Source: an uncultured Cryptobacterium sp. (lineage in GTDB: Bacteria; Actinomycetota; Coriobacteriia; Coriobacteriales; Eggerthellaceae). From it: DNA of 36,471 nt. Positions 16,203 to 24,486 of this stretch are shown in pieces. Numbering within the stretch: position 1 is the first letter of the stretch; every line of letters begins with the position of its first letter. Location: positions 1 to 36,471 of the forward strand of contig USIG01000001.1 of assembly GCA_900554685.1 (NCBI GenBank), read 5' to 3'. A program made the translations under genes and the position numbers. The notes under the pieces are model-generated. The model was not told where the DNA came from and made no database searches. It saw nothing but the letters and a program-made list of their open reading frames with translations.

Positions 16203-17177
16203 ATGACTGCAAATTCGCCCGACTACAATTCCATCGAAGCACTCATAGAGGGAGAATCTGACAAAAGTATTCACCTGGAATGCGGCCGCGAAACAAGTCG
16301 TAAAGCCATCGCATCGGTGCGCGCCTTCTATCGAAAAAAGCGCTGTGCGTTTTACCTTGAATCGGACAAAGGATTCGAGCGCGACACCGTCCGTTCCTAT
16401 TTGAAGTTCTTCGCCCGCTTGGCAGGCGGCAAGATAACCCCACAAGAAGTCATGGATCATTTCGGATTGAGCGGGAAGAAAAACACCTCGGTTTTAAAGC
16501 TCACGCCCGAAGAACGCGCCCTTATGAATTTTGCTCGTATGGCCTTATTCGAACCCGAGGTGGTATTCTGCGAACGCCCTCTTTTCGAACTAGGCCCCGA
16601 CGCTCGGTCTCTTGTTCTGAGTTGGATTGCGAGCGAAACAGAGAAAGGCACCTTGTTTATTACGGTAGGAGAACCGCTCCGTGAAGCCCTTCTTATGCCG
16701 GGCGACGCTTGGTGGGAAGAAGAAGGTCGATTCTTCCCCGCCCAAACGACAGATACCTTGGAAAAAAATTCTTCTCAGAACCCTGCCGAAGAAGGTTCCG
16801 TTGACGAGGAAGGCGAGGTATTCGCCGGTGACGAGGTTCGTGTCTGCAAAGTCCAGGCCAAATCAGGATCTTCTGATCTCCTTTTTGATCCAAGAGAAAT
16901 TGACTTTATAGAAAGTATCAATCGCCAAAACTACGTCTCGGTGCGCGGAGAACTTTACCAGACTCCCTCCACCTTAGATGAGCTCGAAAAAGAACTGACC
17001 CGTTTTGGGTTTTTCCGATGCCACCGCTCCTATATCGTCAATGTTCAACGTGTCACGAAAGTGGAACGCTTCACCCGAAATTCGTTTAACCTCACCTTGT
17101 CCGACGTAGCACACAGTTCAATCCCGCTTGCAAAAGGCCGTGCTGAAGAAATGCGCGCCACCCTAGGAATGAAATAG
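16203..17177 (+). CDS. degenerate ABC-ATPase domain fused to a LytTR DNA-binding domain
   Basis: 324 residues. Residues 1-180 resemble the second half of an ABC ATPase: LTPEERALMNFARMALFEPE stands where the signature region would be, followed by VVFCERPLFELG where Walker B LLDEP would be. No Walker A is present, so ATP hydrolysis is unlikely. An acidic linker follows (about 190-215). Residues 220-322 are a LytTR domain (DFIESINRQNYVSVRG, FFRCHRSYIVNVQRV). It probably senses the state of the ABC module and binds the 21-base repeats upstream. It is divergent from the peptide-ATPase-permease operon and adjoins a second permease. Confidence 0.82.
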   Translation: MTANSPDYNSIEALIEGESDKSIHLECGRETSRKAIASVRAFYRKKRCAFYLESDKGFERDTVRSYLKFFARLAGGKITPQEVMDHFGLSGKKNTSVLKLTPEERALMNFARMALFEPEVVFCERPLFELGPDARSLVLSWIASETEKGTLFITVGEPLREALLMPGDAWWEEEGRFFPAQTTDTLEKNSSQNPAEEGSVDEEGEVFAGDEVRVCKVQAKSGSSDLLFDPREIDFIESINRQNYVSVRGELYQTPSTLDELEKELTRFGFFRCHRSYIVNVQRVTKVERFTRNSFNLTLSDVAHSSIPLAKGRAEEMRATLGMK

Positions 17178-17179
17178 TC

Positions 17180-17959
17180 ATGGAAAAATCCCGCGAACTT
17201 GAAAAGCATTCCCTATCTTCGAGCGAACCTACCCTTGAATGTGACGCATCCGCGAAAACTCTAGCGGCACCGCATAGACAGTTACGCATGATTGGTGCGC
17301 TTGTCTTACATGAAATACGCTCTCTTGCAGTCAACCCATCCATGATTGCCACGATTGTCGTCCTTATTATTTTTACCGTGCTTTTTACTGAATTCTTCCA
17401 CTTCTTTGAATGGTTTTCTGCACCCTTTTTATGTCAGTTGGCAGTATGCAGTATCGGAGGCATTGGTACGGTGTGCATCTTGGCTGAAGAGCGCGAACGT
17501 GGTGTGGAACAAACCCTGCTCCTGTCCGGAATGACCCGCGCTTCCATCACCACAGGAAAGGTTATTGGCTGCATACTTGTATGTGAATTTATATGCATCA
17601 TCTGCGCTTTTGTAATTATGCGTACGGTGGAGCAAACAGCGCAGGTTGCTTTTCTTATGCTTTTCACCATCATTCCTATTTCGTTTGTTTCGGTTGCAAT
17701 CGGAATGCGGCTTAACGACCAACAGCGGGCTTCATCTTGGGGCTCTCCCCTTTTATTTTGCGGCGTGATTACCGCCAGCATGAATACCGTCGCAGGAATA
17801 TCTCCCTGGATGTTACCAACAGGAGCAGCGCCTGAACTAATAGACGTCTTTCTTTTTGGAAATACCACACCTGTCGTATCTCCCACTATAACCATCGTTG
17901 TCGGAATCGCCTATTGCTTGCTCGCATTGGGCATCCTTATAAAAAGCGCCCGTTCATAA
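17180..17959 (+). CDS. ABC-2 type permease, partner of the ABC-LytTR protein
   Basis: 259 residues with about six hydrophobic segments. The cytoplasmic N-terminus (MIGALVLHEIRSLAVNPSM) and the coupling segment AEERERGVEQTLLLSGMTRASITTGKVIG match ABC-2 permeases and resemble the permease at 14110. It begins 2 bases after the LytTR-type gene, so the two are co-translated. With no intact ATPase in its own operon, it may share the ATPase encoded at 14880 or act as a membrane sensor for the degenerate ABC-LytTR protein. A terminator hairpin overlaps its stop. Confidence 0.82.
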   Translation: MEKSRELEKHSLSSSEPTLECDASAKTLAAPHRQLRMIGALVLHEIRSLAVNPSMIATIVVLIIFTVLFTEFFHFFEWFSAPFLCQLAVCSIGGIGTVCILAEERERGVEQTLLLSGMTRASITTGKVIGCILVCEFICIICAFVIMRTVEQTAQVAFLMLFTIIPISFVSVAIGMRLNDQQRASSWGSPLLFCGVITASMNTVAGISPWMLPTGAAPELIDVFLFGNTTPVVSPTITIVVGIAYCLLALGILIKSARS

Positions 17960-17969
17960 CGGACGCTTT
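17943..17969 (+). terminator. terminator overlapping the permease stop, probably two-sided
   Basis: A 12-bp stem with one mismatch (17943-17954/17958-17969), a 3-base loop and A/T runs at both outer edges. It lies between convergent genes (permease rightward, Nudix gene leftward). Confidence 0.65.
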
Positions 17970-17997
17970 AACCAGCAACGCTTTTGGTGATTGTTTT

Positions 17998-18579
17998 TCA
18001 TGACCTAAAACCGCTCTTCGCAAGGAGCTTGGCATAGATACGCTCCCGTATCCAGGGTTCATCCGAAAGCGCTATAACCTCCTTAAAAGGAACCCACTTC
18101 ACACCACTATTCTCGTCGGGCTTTATCCGAAGAGGCTCACCAGGGTCAACTTCGAATAAATAGGTCACATTAAGATGCAGATGAGAGCTTACATATGCCC
18201 CGTGTTTTTCGTGCCCATCAACCGTGAGAACCTCCAGCGAGAAAATTGAGCCCTCGGAACGCGCCTGTGTAACCCCGGTTTCTTCGCCTAATTCCCGCAA
18301 AGCAACCGCCCTTAAATCACAACATCCATCAGCATGGCCACCAATCCAACTCCATGAGTGATAGATATTGTGAAACACCATGATAGTTTGTGTCCTTTGA
18401 GGATCTACCACCCAAGCAGAACAGGTGAAATGCGCTTGTGCACTACGGTTAAAACAATTACTGTCAGCATCAAGGGCAGCAAGCATCACTTGCTTATCAA
18501 GTGCTTCTTGCTCGTTATAAGGAACATAAGAAGCAAGCTCTTTGCGTAGCATCGCTCGATCACACAAGGCTTTTGACAC
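17998..18579 (-). CDS. Nudix hydrolase
   Basis: 193 residues. The Nudix box reads GHADGCCDLRAVALRELGEETGV. The REL-EE-G core is intact, but the first Glu of the consensus (GX5E) is Cys, with Asp next to it. Family members cleave nucleoside diphosphate-linked substrates. This longer form, with the preceding segment HFTCSAWVVDPQRTQTIMVFHN, resembles general NTP/NDP-sugar-cleaving members and the substrate is unknown. The start is taken as GTG at 18579 with AAGGG shortly upstream; an ATG at 18552 is an alternative. It stands alone between the ABC module and the MFS gene. Confidence 0.85.
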   Translation of the reverse strand: MSKALCDRAMLRKELASYVPYNEQEALDKQVMLAALDADSNCFNRSAQAHFTCSAWVVDPQRTQTIMVFHNIYHSWSWIGGHADGCCDLRAVALRELGEETGVTQARSEGSIFSLEVLTVDGHEKHGAYVSSHLHLNVTYLFEVDPGEPLRIKPDENSGVKWVPFKEVIALSDEPWIRERIYAKLLAKSGFRS

Positions 18580-18687
18580 CTGCCCTTCTTGTATCCCTTC
18601 ACAAAATGCAGCGTTACCAAGTTGACTAGCATCTTGCTTATCTCTACCTAATATCCTGTGCTTTCAGCGCTGAAGTGTTTTGCGGTT

Positions 18688-20661
18688 CTATTGTACTTCC
18701 GAAGCTGCCTCGCCCAATGCTGCCTTACCTGAAGCTGCCTTATCCGAAGCTACTTCGTCTTCCTCTAGAACTTCAGCAATCAGATGAACGAGATTACTAC
18801 GATGAACAACACCCAAAAGCTTGCCGTTTTCTAAAACAGGCAAGATTTTTAGGCGCTTTTCCGCCAACAACTTACATGCTTCTCCCAAATTCGTGTCGGG
18901 GGACACCCCTATCACTTTCTTGGTAGCCACATCTACCACCTGGATGTCCTTCATGCGGCTTACCTGCTTGCGAACATCTTCATTATCAAGTTCACGCAGC
19001 ACTACAAATCCAGCAGTTCCGGTAACCAGGCGAGACTCATCAGCAAAGAAGCTTAAGATGTCGCTCGTGGAAACAAAGCCACACGCCATGGATTTATCAT
19101 CAACGATAACTGCGCCACTTGCATCAGCCGCAGCCAAAATCTTCGCCGCAGCACTCATAGGAGCATCAAGCGGAACCACAACAGGGTCGGTATCCATAAC
19201 ATCGCCCACTGTTTGATACACGTTGATTCCCTCCTTCTGAGAAGACTGGTCCCGAACAGCGACAGGTAACTGATCCGACTTCATATTACGAATGAACAGC
19301 ACGACTAGCACAAGTACAAGTGCACCCAAAACCAAAACCGCGGTAAACGACCAATGGTATCCATAGAAAATTCGCTGGAGTTCACTACCCTGCGTTGCAA
19401 CCGAAGTTCCCAAAGCACTAAAGGACATAATTAGTGCAGTACCTAGCGAAGCACCCACCTGATTAACCGTATTTGTTGTTGCAGTTGCATGCTGAACCAA
19501 TTCGTTGTTTAGAGAATTCACACCCCAGGTATTAATGGGCGTGAAAAGAATTTGCAGCGATCCGCAGGTAACCATGTTTGCGGCAACAACCAGCACCATC
19601 GAACTGTCGATCGCGTAAAAGTACATTCCAATACAGCCAATAAACAGCGTTGCCACGCCACCAAGAGCAACACCCCGTACCCCATGCTGGTCGAAAATTT
19701 TTCCGCCAATCAACCCGGCGACTGCGCCCAATAAAGCACCGGGAAGGGTTGCCAAACCGCTAATGGTTGCCGAATAGCCCAAAATGTTTTGGATATACAG
19801 CGGCATGATAACGCTCAGGCCAATGAGGATTGCCTGAAGAAGGGCACAGACAATAAACGCCATGCGATAGCGGCGGCTATACAGCACCTCAAGACGCAGC
19901 ATTGGCTCTTCAATCTTGAACTGCCTGTGTACAAACAAACCCACAAAGACAAGACCTAAAACTATAAGTGCCACACAAAGCTCAACTTGATCCGAAGAAG
20001 CAAATGAAGACAAGCCGTACAAAAGCGATGCTAAGCCAATTGAAGAGAAAATAATTGATAAGGCATCTGCAGAGGTTCGAGGGAATCCTTCACGATTCTT
20101 AAGAGCGCGAGCGGCAAAAAGAATAATCAACACCGAAAATGCCACTACGATACAAAACAGTGCACGCCACCCAACAACATCAACAAGCAAGCCTCCAAGA
20201 GTTGGGCCAATTGCAGGGGCAAAGCCAATCACCAAACTTACCAACCCCATTGCTTTGCCACGGCTTTCACGCGGGAAGGTAAGAAGGATAAGCGACATAA
20301 CCATTACCATCATGACGCCGGTTGCCATTGCCTGCATAACGCGACCTACAAGCAGTACAGCAAAAACTGGAGCCAGCGCTGCAACCAAACTGCCTGCACC
20401 AAAAAGAGACATTCCGCCAATGAATAAAAAGCGCGTGCTAAAGCGTCCCATAAACCATGCAGCAAGCGGAATTACTACCGCCTCTACCAACGCATAGGCA
20501 GACGTTAGCCACTGAACCGTCGTAGCATCAACCTGCAAGTGCTCCATAATGGATGGCAATGCAGGAGAAAGAAGGGTTTGGTTCAAAACCACCAGAACAG
20601 CACCGCAAAGCAGCACCATTACCATATTTCGTTGTTCGTTTGTTAATCCTAGGGGAGCCAT
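18688..20661 (-). CDS. MFS drug exporter (DHA2-like, 14 helices) fused to a CBS-domain pair
   Basis: 657 residues from the ATG at 20661 (MAPLGLTNEQRN); an in-frame extension to 20781 crosses the operator region and is unlikely. Residues 1-470 contain 14 hydrophobic segments with the DHA2 signatures GRFSTR and GWRALF. Residues from about 485 hold two CBS motifs: VGDVMDTDPVVVP ... GFVSTSDILSFF, and IQVVDVATKKVIGVSPDTNL ... KILPVLENGKLLGVVHRSNLV. CBS pairs bind adenine nucleotides, so transport may be gated by energy state or a signalling nucleotide (inference). The tail is a 5-residue repeat encoded by 15-base tandem units. A MarR gene is divergent. Confidence 0.87.
   Translation of the reverse strand: MAPLGLTNEQRNMVMVLLCGAVLVVLNQTLLSPALPSIMEHLQVDATTVQWLTSAYALVEAVVIPLAAWFMGRFSTRFLFIGGMSLFGAGSLVAALAPVFAVLLVGRVMQAMATGVMMVMVMSLILLTFPRESRGKAMGLVSLVIGFAPAIGPTLGGLLVDVVGWRALFCIVVAFSVLIILFAARALKNREGFPRTSADALSIIFSSIGLASLLYGLSSFASSDQVELCVALIVLGLVFVGLFVHRQFKIEEPMLRLEVLYSRRYRMAFIVCALLQAILIGLSVIMPLYIQNILGYSATISGLATLPGALLGAVAGLIGGKIFDQHGVRGVALGGVATLFIGCIGMYFYAIDSSMVLVVAANMVTCGSLQILFTPINTWGVNSLNNELVQHATATTNTVNQVGASLGTALIMSFSALGTSVATQGSELQRIFYGYHWSFTAVLVLGALVLVLVVLFIRNMKSDQLPVAVRDQSSQKEGINVYQTVGDVMDTDPVVVPLDAPMSAAAKILAAADASGAVIVDDKSMACGFVSTSDILSFFADESRLVTGTAGFVVLRELDNEDVRKQVSRMKDIQVVDVATKKVIGVSPDTNLGEACKLLAEKRLKILPVLENGKLLGVVHRSNLVHLIAEVLEEDEVASDKAASGKAALGEAASEVQ
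18701..18760. repeat. four tandem 15-base repeats in the 3' end of the MFS-CBS gene
   Basis: Units GAAGCTGCCTCGCCC, AATGCTGCCTTACCT, GAAGCTGCCTTATCC and GAAGCTACTTCGTCT follow without gaps and encode an Ala-rich five-residue repeat (KAASG, KAALG, EAASE) at the C-terminus. Unit number can change without frameshift. Confidence 0.7.
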
Positions 20662-20737
20662 TCTTCTCGCTTTCAAACGCTGACTTTTATGATCAAGCTG
20701 TTTTATTCGAAACGTTCTTGTCGTTTCCGCACTATAA

Positions 20738-20782
20738 AACTTGACGATTATCAAGTGTATAAAACACTTGACTATAGTCAAG
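20738..20782. promoter_or_regulatory. operator array with four ACTTGA/TCAAG half-sites between MFS-CBS and marR
   Basis: ACTTGA-N6-TCAAGT (20739-20756), TCAAGTGT-N5-ACACTTGA (20751-20771) and the perfect palindrome CTTGACTATAGTCAAG (20767-20782) overlap in series. They lie 80-120 bases upstream of the MFS-CBS start and 120-160 bases before the divergent MarR gene, as expected for MarR-type control of an exporter. Confidence 0.65.
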
Positions 20783-20901
20783 AGATAGAGAAGAAAAGAA
20801 AGAACTCGCCATAAAGTTGTGTGAGGAAATTTTTAGTGGGTAAAAATAATTCTTTATAATTCAAAACAGATTCGATACGTACGAACAGGAATGTCTATCC
20901 C

Positions 20902-21372
20902 ATGATAACGAGCGAAGATGCGCAATCACTTATTCAGGCTTCGTTTTATTTCAACGAGCTTTTCAAAAGAACGGTTTTAACCGCTTCCTTCCCCGTCCCT
21001 GTTACTAAAACACAGATGGATATTTTGATGGCCCTTTATTCTGATGGCCCTATGAATATGTCAACCCTCAGTGCCAAGGTATATATTGCGCCCGAACAAA
21101 CCACTCGCGCTATACACGGCCTTCGGGAAAAGGATCTTATCGACACTGAGAGAAGCGAAGAAAACCGCCGCATGGTCATTGCGCACCTTACCGATAAAGG
21201 CGTTCTTATGCTTGATGATCATATTCACGAATTACATATGACCCTGCAGTCCAACCTTGATGGCTTAACTGACGAAGAAATCAAAGAGCTGATTCATGCA
21301 GCGTCCACCATTACCAGGCTTTCGCAAAAAACGGGTATCAAATACGTTTTACCTAAGCCACCTAAAGCTTAA
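20902..21372 (+). CDS. MarR-family transcriptional regulator (exporter-linked)
   Basis: 156 residues with the MarR winged helix: TKTQMDILMALYSDGPMNMS, then AKVYIAPEQTTRAIHGLREKDLIDTE and the wing RSEENRRMVIAHLTDKG. It is divergent from the MFS-CBS exporter and faces the ACTTGA/TCAAG operator array, so it is the probable repressor of the exporter and of itself. The inducing compound is unknown. No strong ribosome site is seen before the ATG at 20902 (GGAATG about 14 bases upstream). It ends beside the convergent racemase gene; a small AAGCTT inverted repeat follows the stop. Confidence 0.87.
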   Translation: MITSEDAQSLIQASFYFNELFKRTVLTASFPVPVTKTQMDILMALYSDGPMNMSTLSAKVYIAPEQTTRAIHGLREKDLIDTERSEENRRMVIAHLTDKGVLMLDDHIHELHMTLQSNLDGLTDEEIKELIHAASTITRLSQKTGIKYVLPKPPKA

Positions 21373-21387
21373 TAAGAAGCTTAAATT

Positions 21388-22164
21388 TTAGAGCGCGCCG
21401 TAATAAGGGCGCTGGACAACCACACTTTCAACCCACTTTGCAAGCGTGATGAAGTCAAAGACAGGCAGCCCTGTTGCGCGCTGTATTGCCGCAGCATAAG
21501 GAGGCAGATCGCTACACTCCAGAAGAATTGCATCAACCTCAGGATACTTTGCGCAAACCTCCTGGGCACGCTTACATAAATCGTCTTCAAGAAGCCCATT
21601 ATCAAGCGGACCTTTGCCCCAGCGAATGGGTGCAAAGCTTTCCATGTCACCCACGTTCACCACCACTATTTGATCAGTTGTGGTATTTACCTGTGACAAA
21701 AATTCGTCATTGATACTGGCGCCATCAGCAGCGAATACCGCAATTTTTCTTTCTGCAGGAAGCCAGGTTTTAATTGTTGCAAGCTGACACAAGCTGGACA
21801 TAAACACCGGCACACCCACTGCCGCGGCAACCTCTTTTTGGAAATGAGCAAAGTATCCACAGGCCCCTATAATGGCACGGACACCCTCTGCCTCAAGCTT
21901 TTTTGCCGCTTCAATCACCTGCTCTTTAATGCTAGGGTCACCTGCAAAAAGCTGTTCGATTTCAAACGAGACCATTTCGTAAAGAACAGGAAAATCATAG
22001 GTCGTAGCGTTTACCACATTGCCTGGAACCTTGGGGTAATCCAAATCGACAGCAATAATGCCCAGTGCTTGGCCGCTGGTATAACGAGGTGGCAATTCAA
22101 AAACCCCACGACGCTGCTCTTCGTTTGTGATAGCACCATAAGCGCTTTTCCAAGACACTGACAT
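21388..22164 (-). CDS. Asp/Glu/hydantoin racemase-like protein
   Basis: 258 residues from the ATG at 22164, preceded by GGGGAAATA. Two cysteines in family positions, Cys102 (IIGACGYFA) and Cys217 (LLECSDLPPY), fit the two-base mechanism of Asp/Glu racemase-superfamily enzymes. The superfamily also includes maleate isomerases and decarboxylases, so racemisation is likely but not certain. It lies downstream of an opine-dehydrogenase-type gene and an NlpA-type binding protein, separated from the former by a terminator-like hairpin. This suggests processing of an amino acid released from an imported derivative. Confidence 0.8.
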   Translation of the reverse strand: MSVSWKSAYGAITNEEQRRGVFELPPRYTSGQALGIIAVDLDYPKVPGNVVNATTYDFPVLYEMVSFEIEQLFAGDPSIKEQVIEAAKKLEAEGVRAIIGACGYFAHFQKEVAAAVGVPVFMSSLCQLATIKTWLPAERKIAVFAADGASINDEFLSQVNTTTDQIVVVNVGDMESFAPIRWGKGPLDNGLLEDDLCKRAQEVCAKYPEVDAILLECSDLPPYAAAIQRATGLPVFDFITLAKWVESVVVQRPYYGAL

Positions 22165-22184
22165 TATTTCCCCTTTATCCAAAA

Positions 22185-22215
22185 GCTGGCATCATCATTA
22201 CAAGACAATGCCAGC
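22185..22215 (-). terminator. hairpin between dehydrogenase and racemase genes
   Basis: GCTGGCAT (22185-22192) pairs with ATGCCAGC (22208-22215). Read leftward it is followed by TTTT. It probably attenuates read-through into the racemase gene rather than fully ending the operon. Confidence 0.55.
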
Positions 22216-22248
22216 CACATGCATTTTTCTTAGGTTGTAGCGCTTTGC

Positions 22249-23481
22249 TTACGCTTCGACGTATTCGCCTTCATGCAAATAAGCAAGCAGCTGTTCTTTA
22301 TCCAAATGAGCAATACCCAAATCTTCAAGAGTAAGACCCGTTGCCATATAGTCGGTCTTGTTCATAACGCCACCGAGTACGATCATGGAATCGATAACAG
22401 GAGTTGGAACGCCGAACTTTTTGCCCAACTCATGATATACATGGCAGCCTACCGGAACATCTTCAGTCACATAGCGATTCTGAATAGTGAAAGGACCGGT
22501 AGCATAGCCTACTTCCCATTCTTCTTCGAAAGGAACAATGCAGCCTTCGCCCATGTACTCTTCACCAAGAACGCTTGTGCGCTGGAAGAAAACTTCCTTC
22601 TTGAAGGGCTGAATGCCAACGCCAATAGCTTTAGCCAAAGCAATCTCTTCGTTGTAGAACTGATACTGAACTTCACTGATAGAGGGGCAGAAGGAATGAG
22701 AGTAAATGCTGTATTCGTGAGCATTCTTACCAAGAACCGTGCTGAAGTTTTCCATCGTGGAAACACCCAGTACCGTACCAGGAACATGAATAACAGGATT
22801 TACGTTAGAGAAACCAATATCCAATACCGTATCACCGCAAACAGCGCCGTCGCCTTCGGTAATAGCATCAAAGCATCCCAGAGCCTTGGAGCTTTCTACA
22901 AAATCTTCGGTGTCCTTTGCAGGAAGAGCAGCACCGCGCAAGGTAATAGCACGATAGACCAAACTGCAGGTAGGCTTCATAACGCCACCTTCGGTGTCTA
23001 CGCGGGTACCATAAGGTGCAGAAGACCAACCGCCGATAATAACGTTTTTAGTGCAGCCAGCCTCACGCATCATCTTGCGCAACTTCAGTGAACCATAGTT
23101 ATCAGGAATGATATGAATTACCTGACCGTCTTCAAGACAAGGGATAAGTTCCTTAAAGAAAATTTCATGAGCAACAGAAGGAATACCAACAATGATGAGC
23201 TTTGCGCCCTTTACGCACTCTGCTACCGAATTAGTTGCCAAGGCAAATTCGCCTTTACCCATACGACGGAAGCCATACTTGGTCTGAGTTCCAGGTGCCT
23301 TATCCTGCAGGGTAATGCCTGTTTTCATTACCGTGCCCAAGGTCTTTTCAAAAAATGGATCCAAGTCACAAATGCGAACTTCCTGACCAGCTAAAGCGCA
23401 ATCAGCACCACAGGTCTTACCAACAGCGCCACCGCCTAAAATAGCAACAGGAGCGTTTCGTAATTCATCAACGTTGATCAT
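22249..23481 (-). CDS. octopine/nopaline dehydrogenase-family oxidoreductase
   Basis: 410 residues. The N-terminal Rossmann site VAILGGGAVGKTCGADCALAG (12-32) and the acidic residue CDLD after the second strand favour NAD binding. The C-terminal all-helical domain (about 200-400) is the octopine dehydrogenase type. The family condenses or splits amino acids and 2-oxo acids (opines). Here the direction is unknown. The ribosome site AAGGAGGAATA before the ATG is strong. It sits between the NlpA-type lipoprotein and the racemase-like gene, pointing to breakdown of an imported N-substituted or D-amino acid. Confidence 0.85.
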   Translation of the reverse strand: MINVDELRNAPVAILGGGAVGKTCGADCALAGQEVRICDLDPFFEKTLGTVMKTGITLQDKAPGTQTKYGFRRMGKGEFALATNSVAECVKGAKLIIVGIPSVAHEIFFKELIPCLEDGQVIHIIPDNYGSLKLRKMMREAGCTKNVIIGGWSSAPYGTRVDTEGGVMKPTCSLVYRAITLRGAALPAKDTEDFVESSKALGCFDAITEGDGAVCGDTVLDIGFSNVNPVIHVPGTVLGVSTMENFSTVLGKNAHEYSIYSHSFCPSISEVQYQFYNEEIALAKAIGVGIQPFKKEVFFQRTSVLGEEYMGEGCIVPFEEEWEVGYATGPFTIQNRYVTEDVPVGCHVYHELGKKFGVPTPVIDSMIVLGGVMNKTDYMATGLTLEDLGIAHLDKEQLLAYLHEGEYVEA

Positions 23482-23528
23482 GTTGTTTATTCCTCCTTTT
23501 ATGTTTGTCTTGCCTATTTTACGTCAAA

Positions 23529-23553
23529 GAAGGCCGCCCTTTGGACGACCTTC
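23529..23553 (-). terminator. terminator of the NlpA/MetQ gene
   Basis: An 11-bp stem (23529-23539/23543-23553) with a 3-base loop forms fully only in the leftward transcript, where two positions become G-U pairs. It is followed by CTTTGA. It lies 20 bases after the lipoprotein stop. Confidence 0.6.
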
Positions 23554-23573
23554 GAAAGGTATTTAGTGTCTAC

Positions 23574-24434
23574 TTAGAATACCGGCAGTACCGATCCTTG
23601 GTAGTTATCGTTGATGTAATCGCGAACCTCATCGGAATTAAGCGCCTTTGCGAGAGCCTGAATTCCTTCGTTGTTTTCGTTTCCTTCTTTAACAACAAGC
23701 AAGTTTGCGTAGGTTTTTGCTGCATCACCATCGGCACTTTCAACTGCCAAAGCGTCGTTGTTTACCGTAAGGCCTGCTTCGATTGCGTAGTTTGCATTGA
23801 TGCAAGCCACATCAACGTCTGCCAATACGGTAGGTACCACTGCCGCCTCAAGCTCTTCGATCTGAAGATTGAGAGGGTTGTCTACAATATCGTTGATAGT
23901 AGCATTTACTCCCACACCATCGGCCAAGGTAATAAGGCCTTCCTGCTGGAGCAACAACAGCGCACGTGCTTCATTGGTGGGGTCGTTAGGAACTGCAACG
24001 GTTGCGCCATTCTGTAAATCATCAAGAGAGCTTACCTTGCCAGGATAGATTGCCAAAGGCTCATAGTGAACGGCAGTTACCGAGACCAAATGGGTACCAC
24101 GTTCGGCATTGAAGTTCTCAAGGTAAGGACCGTGCTGGAAATAGTTAGCATCAACCTCGCCATCTTCGGTTGCGGTATTAGGCTGAATGTAGTCAGTAAA
24201 TTCAGTTACCTCAAGGGTATAGCCTTCTTTTTCCAAAAGAGGTGCTACAGCGTTGTTAAGTATTTCTGCATGAGGAGTAGGCACCGCAGCTACCTTGATA
24301 ACTTTGCTGTCATCAGAATTTTCTGAAGCGGAATCGCTCGACGTGCCACTGCATCCTGTGAGCGCAAGCGCTGCGCAAAGAGCTACTGCTACCGCAACAA
24401 CGGCAAAGAGTGTACGGGGGATAAACTTTGTCAT
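23574..24434 (-). CDS. NlpA/MetQ-family substrate-binding lipoprotein
   Basis: 286 residues. A signal peptide ends in the lipobox LTGC with Cys28, followed by a Ser/Asp linker and a NlpA fold (IKVAAVPTPHAEILNNAVAPLLEKEGYTLEV ... QPNTATEDGEVDANYFQHGPYLENF). MetQ proteins bind D- or L-methionine for MetNI. No metN or metI gene is in the window, so it either serves a distant transporter or binds another amino acid. GGAAAATCCA precedes the ATG. A long leader (24487-24580) with alternative pairings lies upstream. Confidence 0.88.
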   Translation of the reverse strand: MTKFIPRTLFAVVAVAVALCAALALTGCSGTSSDSASENSDDSKVIKVAAVPTPHAEILNNAVAPLLEKEGYTLEVTEFTDYIQPNTATEDGEVDANYFQHGPYLENFNAERGTHLVSVTAVHYEPLAIYPGKVSSLDDLQNGATVAVPNDPTNEARALLLLQQEGLITLADGVGVNATINDIVDNPLNLQIEELEAAVVPTVLADVDVACINANYAIEAGLTVNNDALAVESADGDAAKTYANLLVVKEGNENNEGIQALAKALNSDEVRDYINDNYQGSVLPVF

Positions 24435-24486
24435 TGGATTTTCCTTTCAAAAAAGCGAACTAAAAATTGAATCAGAACAACAAGAG

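Noticed and set aside
20662..20781. 40-residue N-terminal extension of the MFS-CBS protein
   Set aside because: The segment is the operator array and promoter region; the first membrane helix follows the ATG at 20661 at the usual distance.
22273..23091. 272-residue open frame on the + strand
   Set aside because: It lies wholly opposite the octopine/nopaline-type dehydrogenase gene, has no ribosome site and no recognisable family; it reflects codon bias of the real gene.
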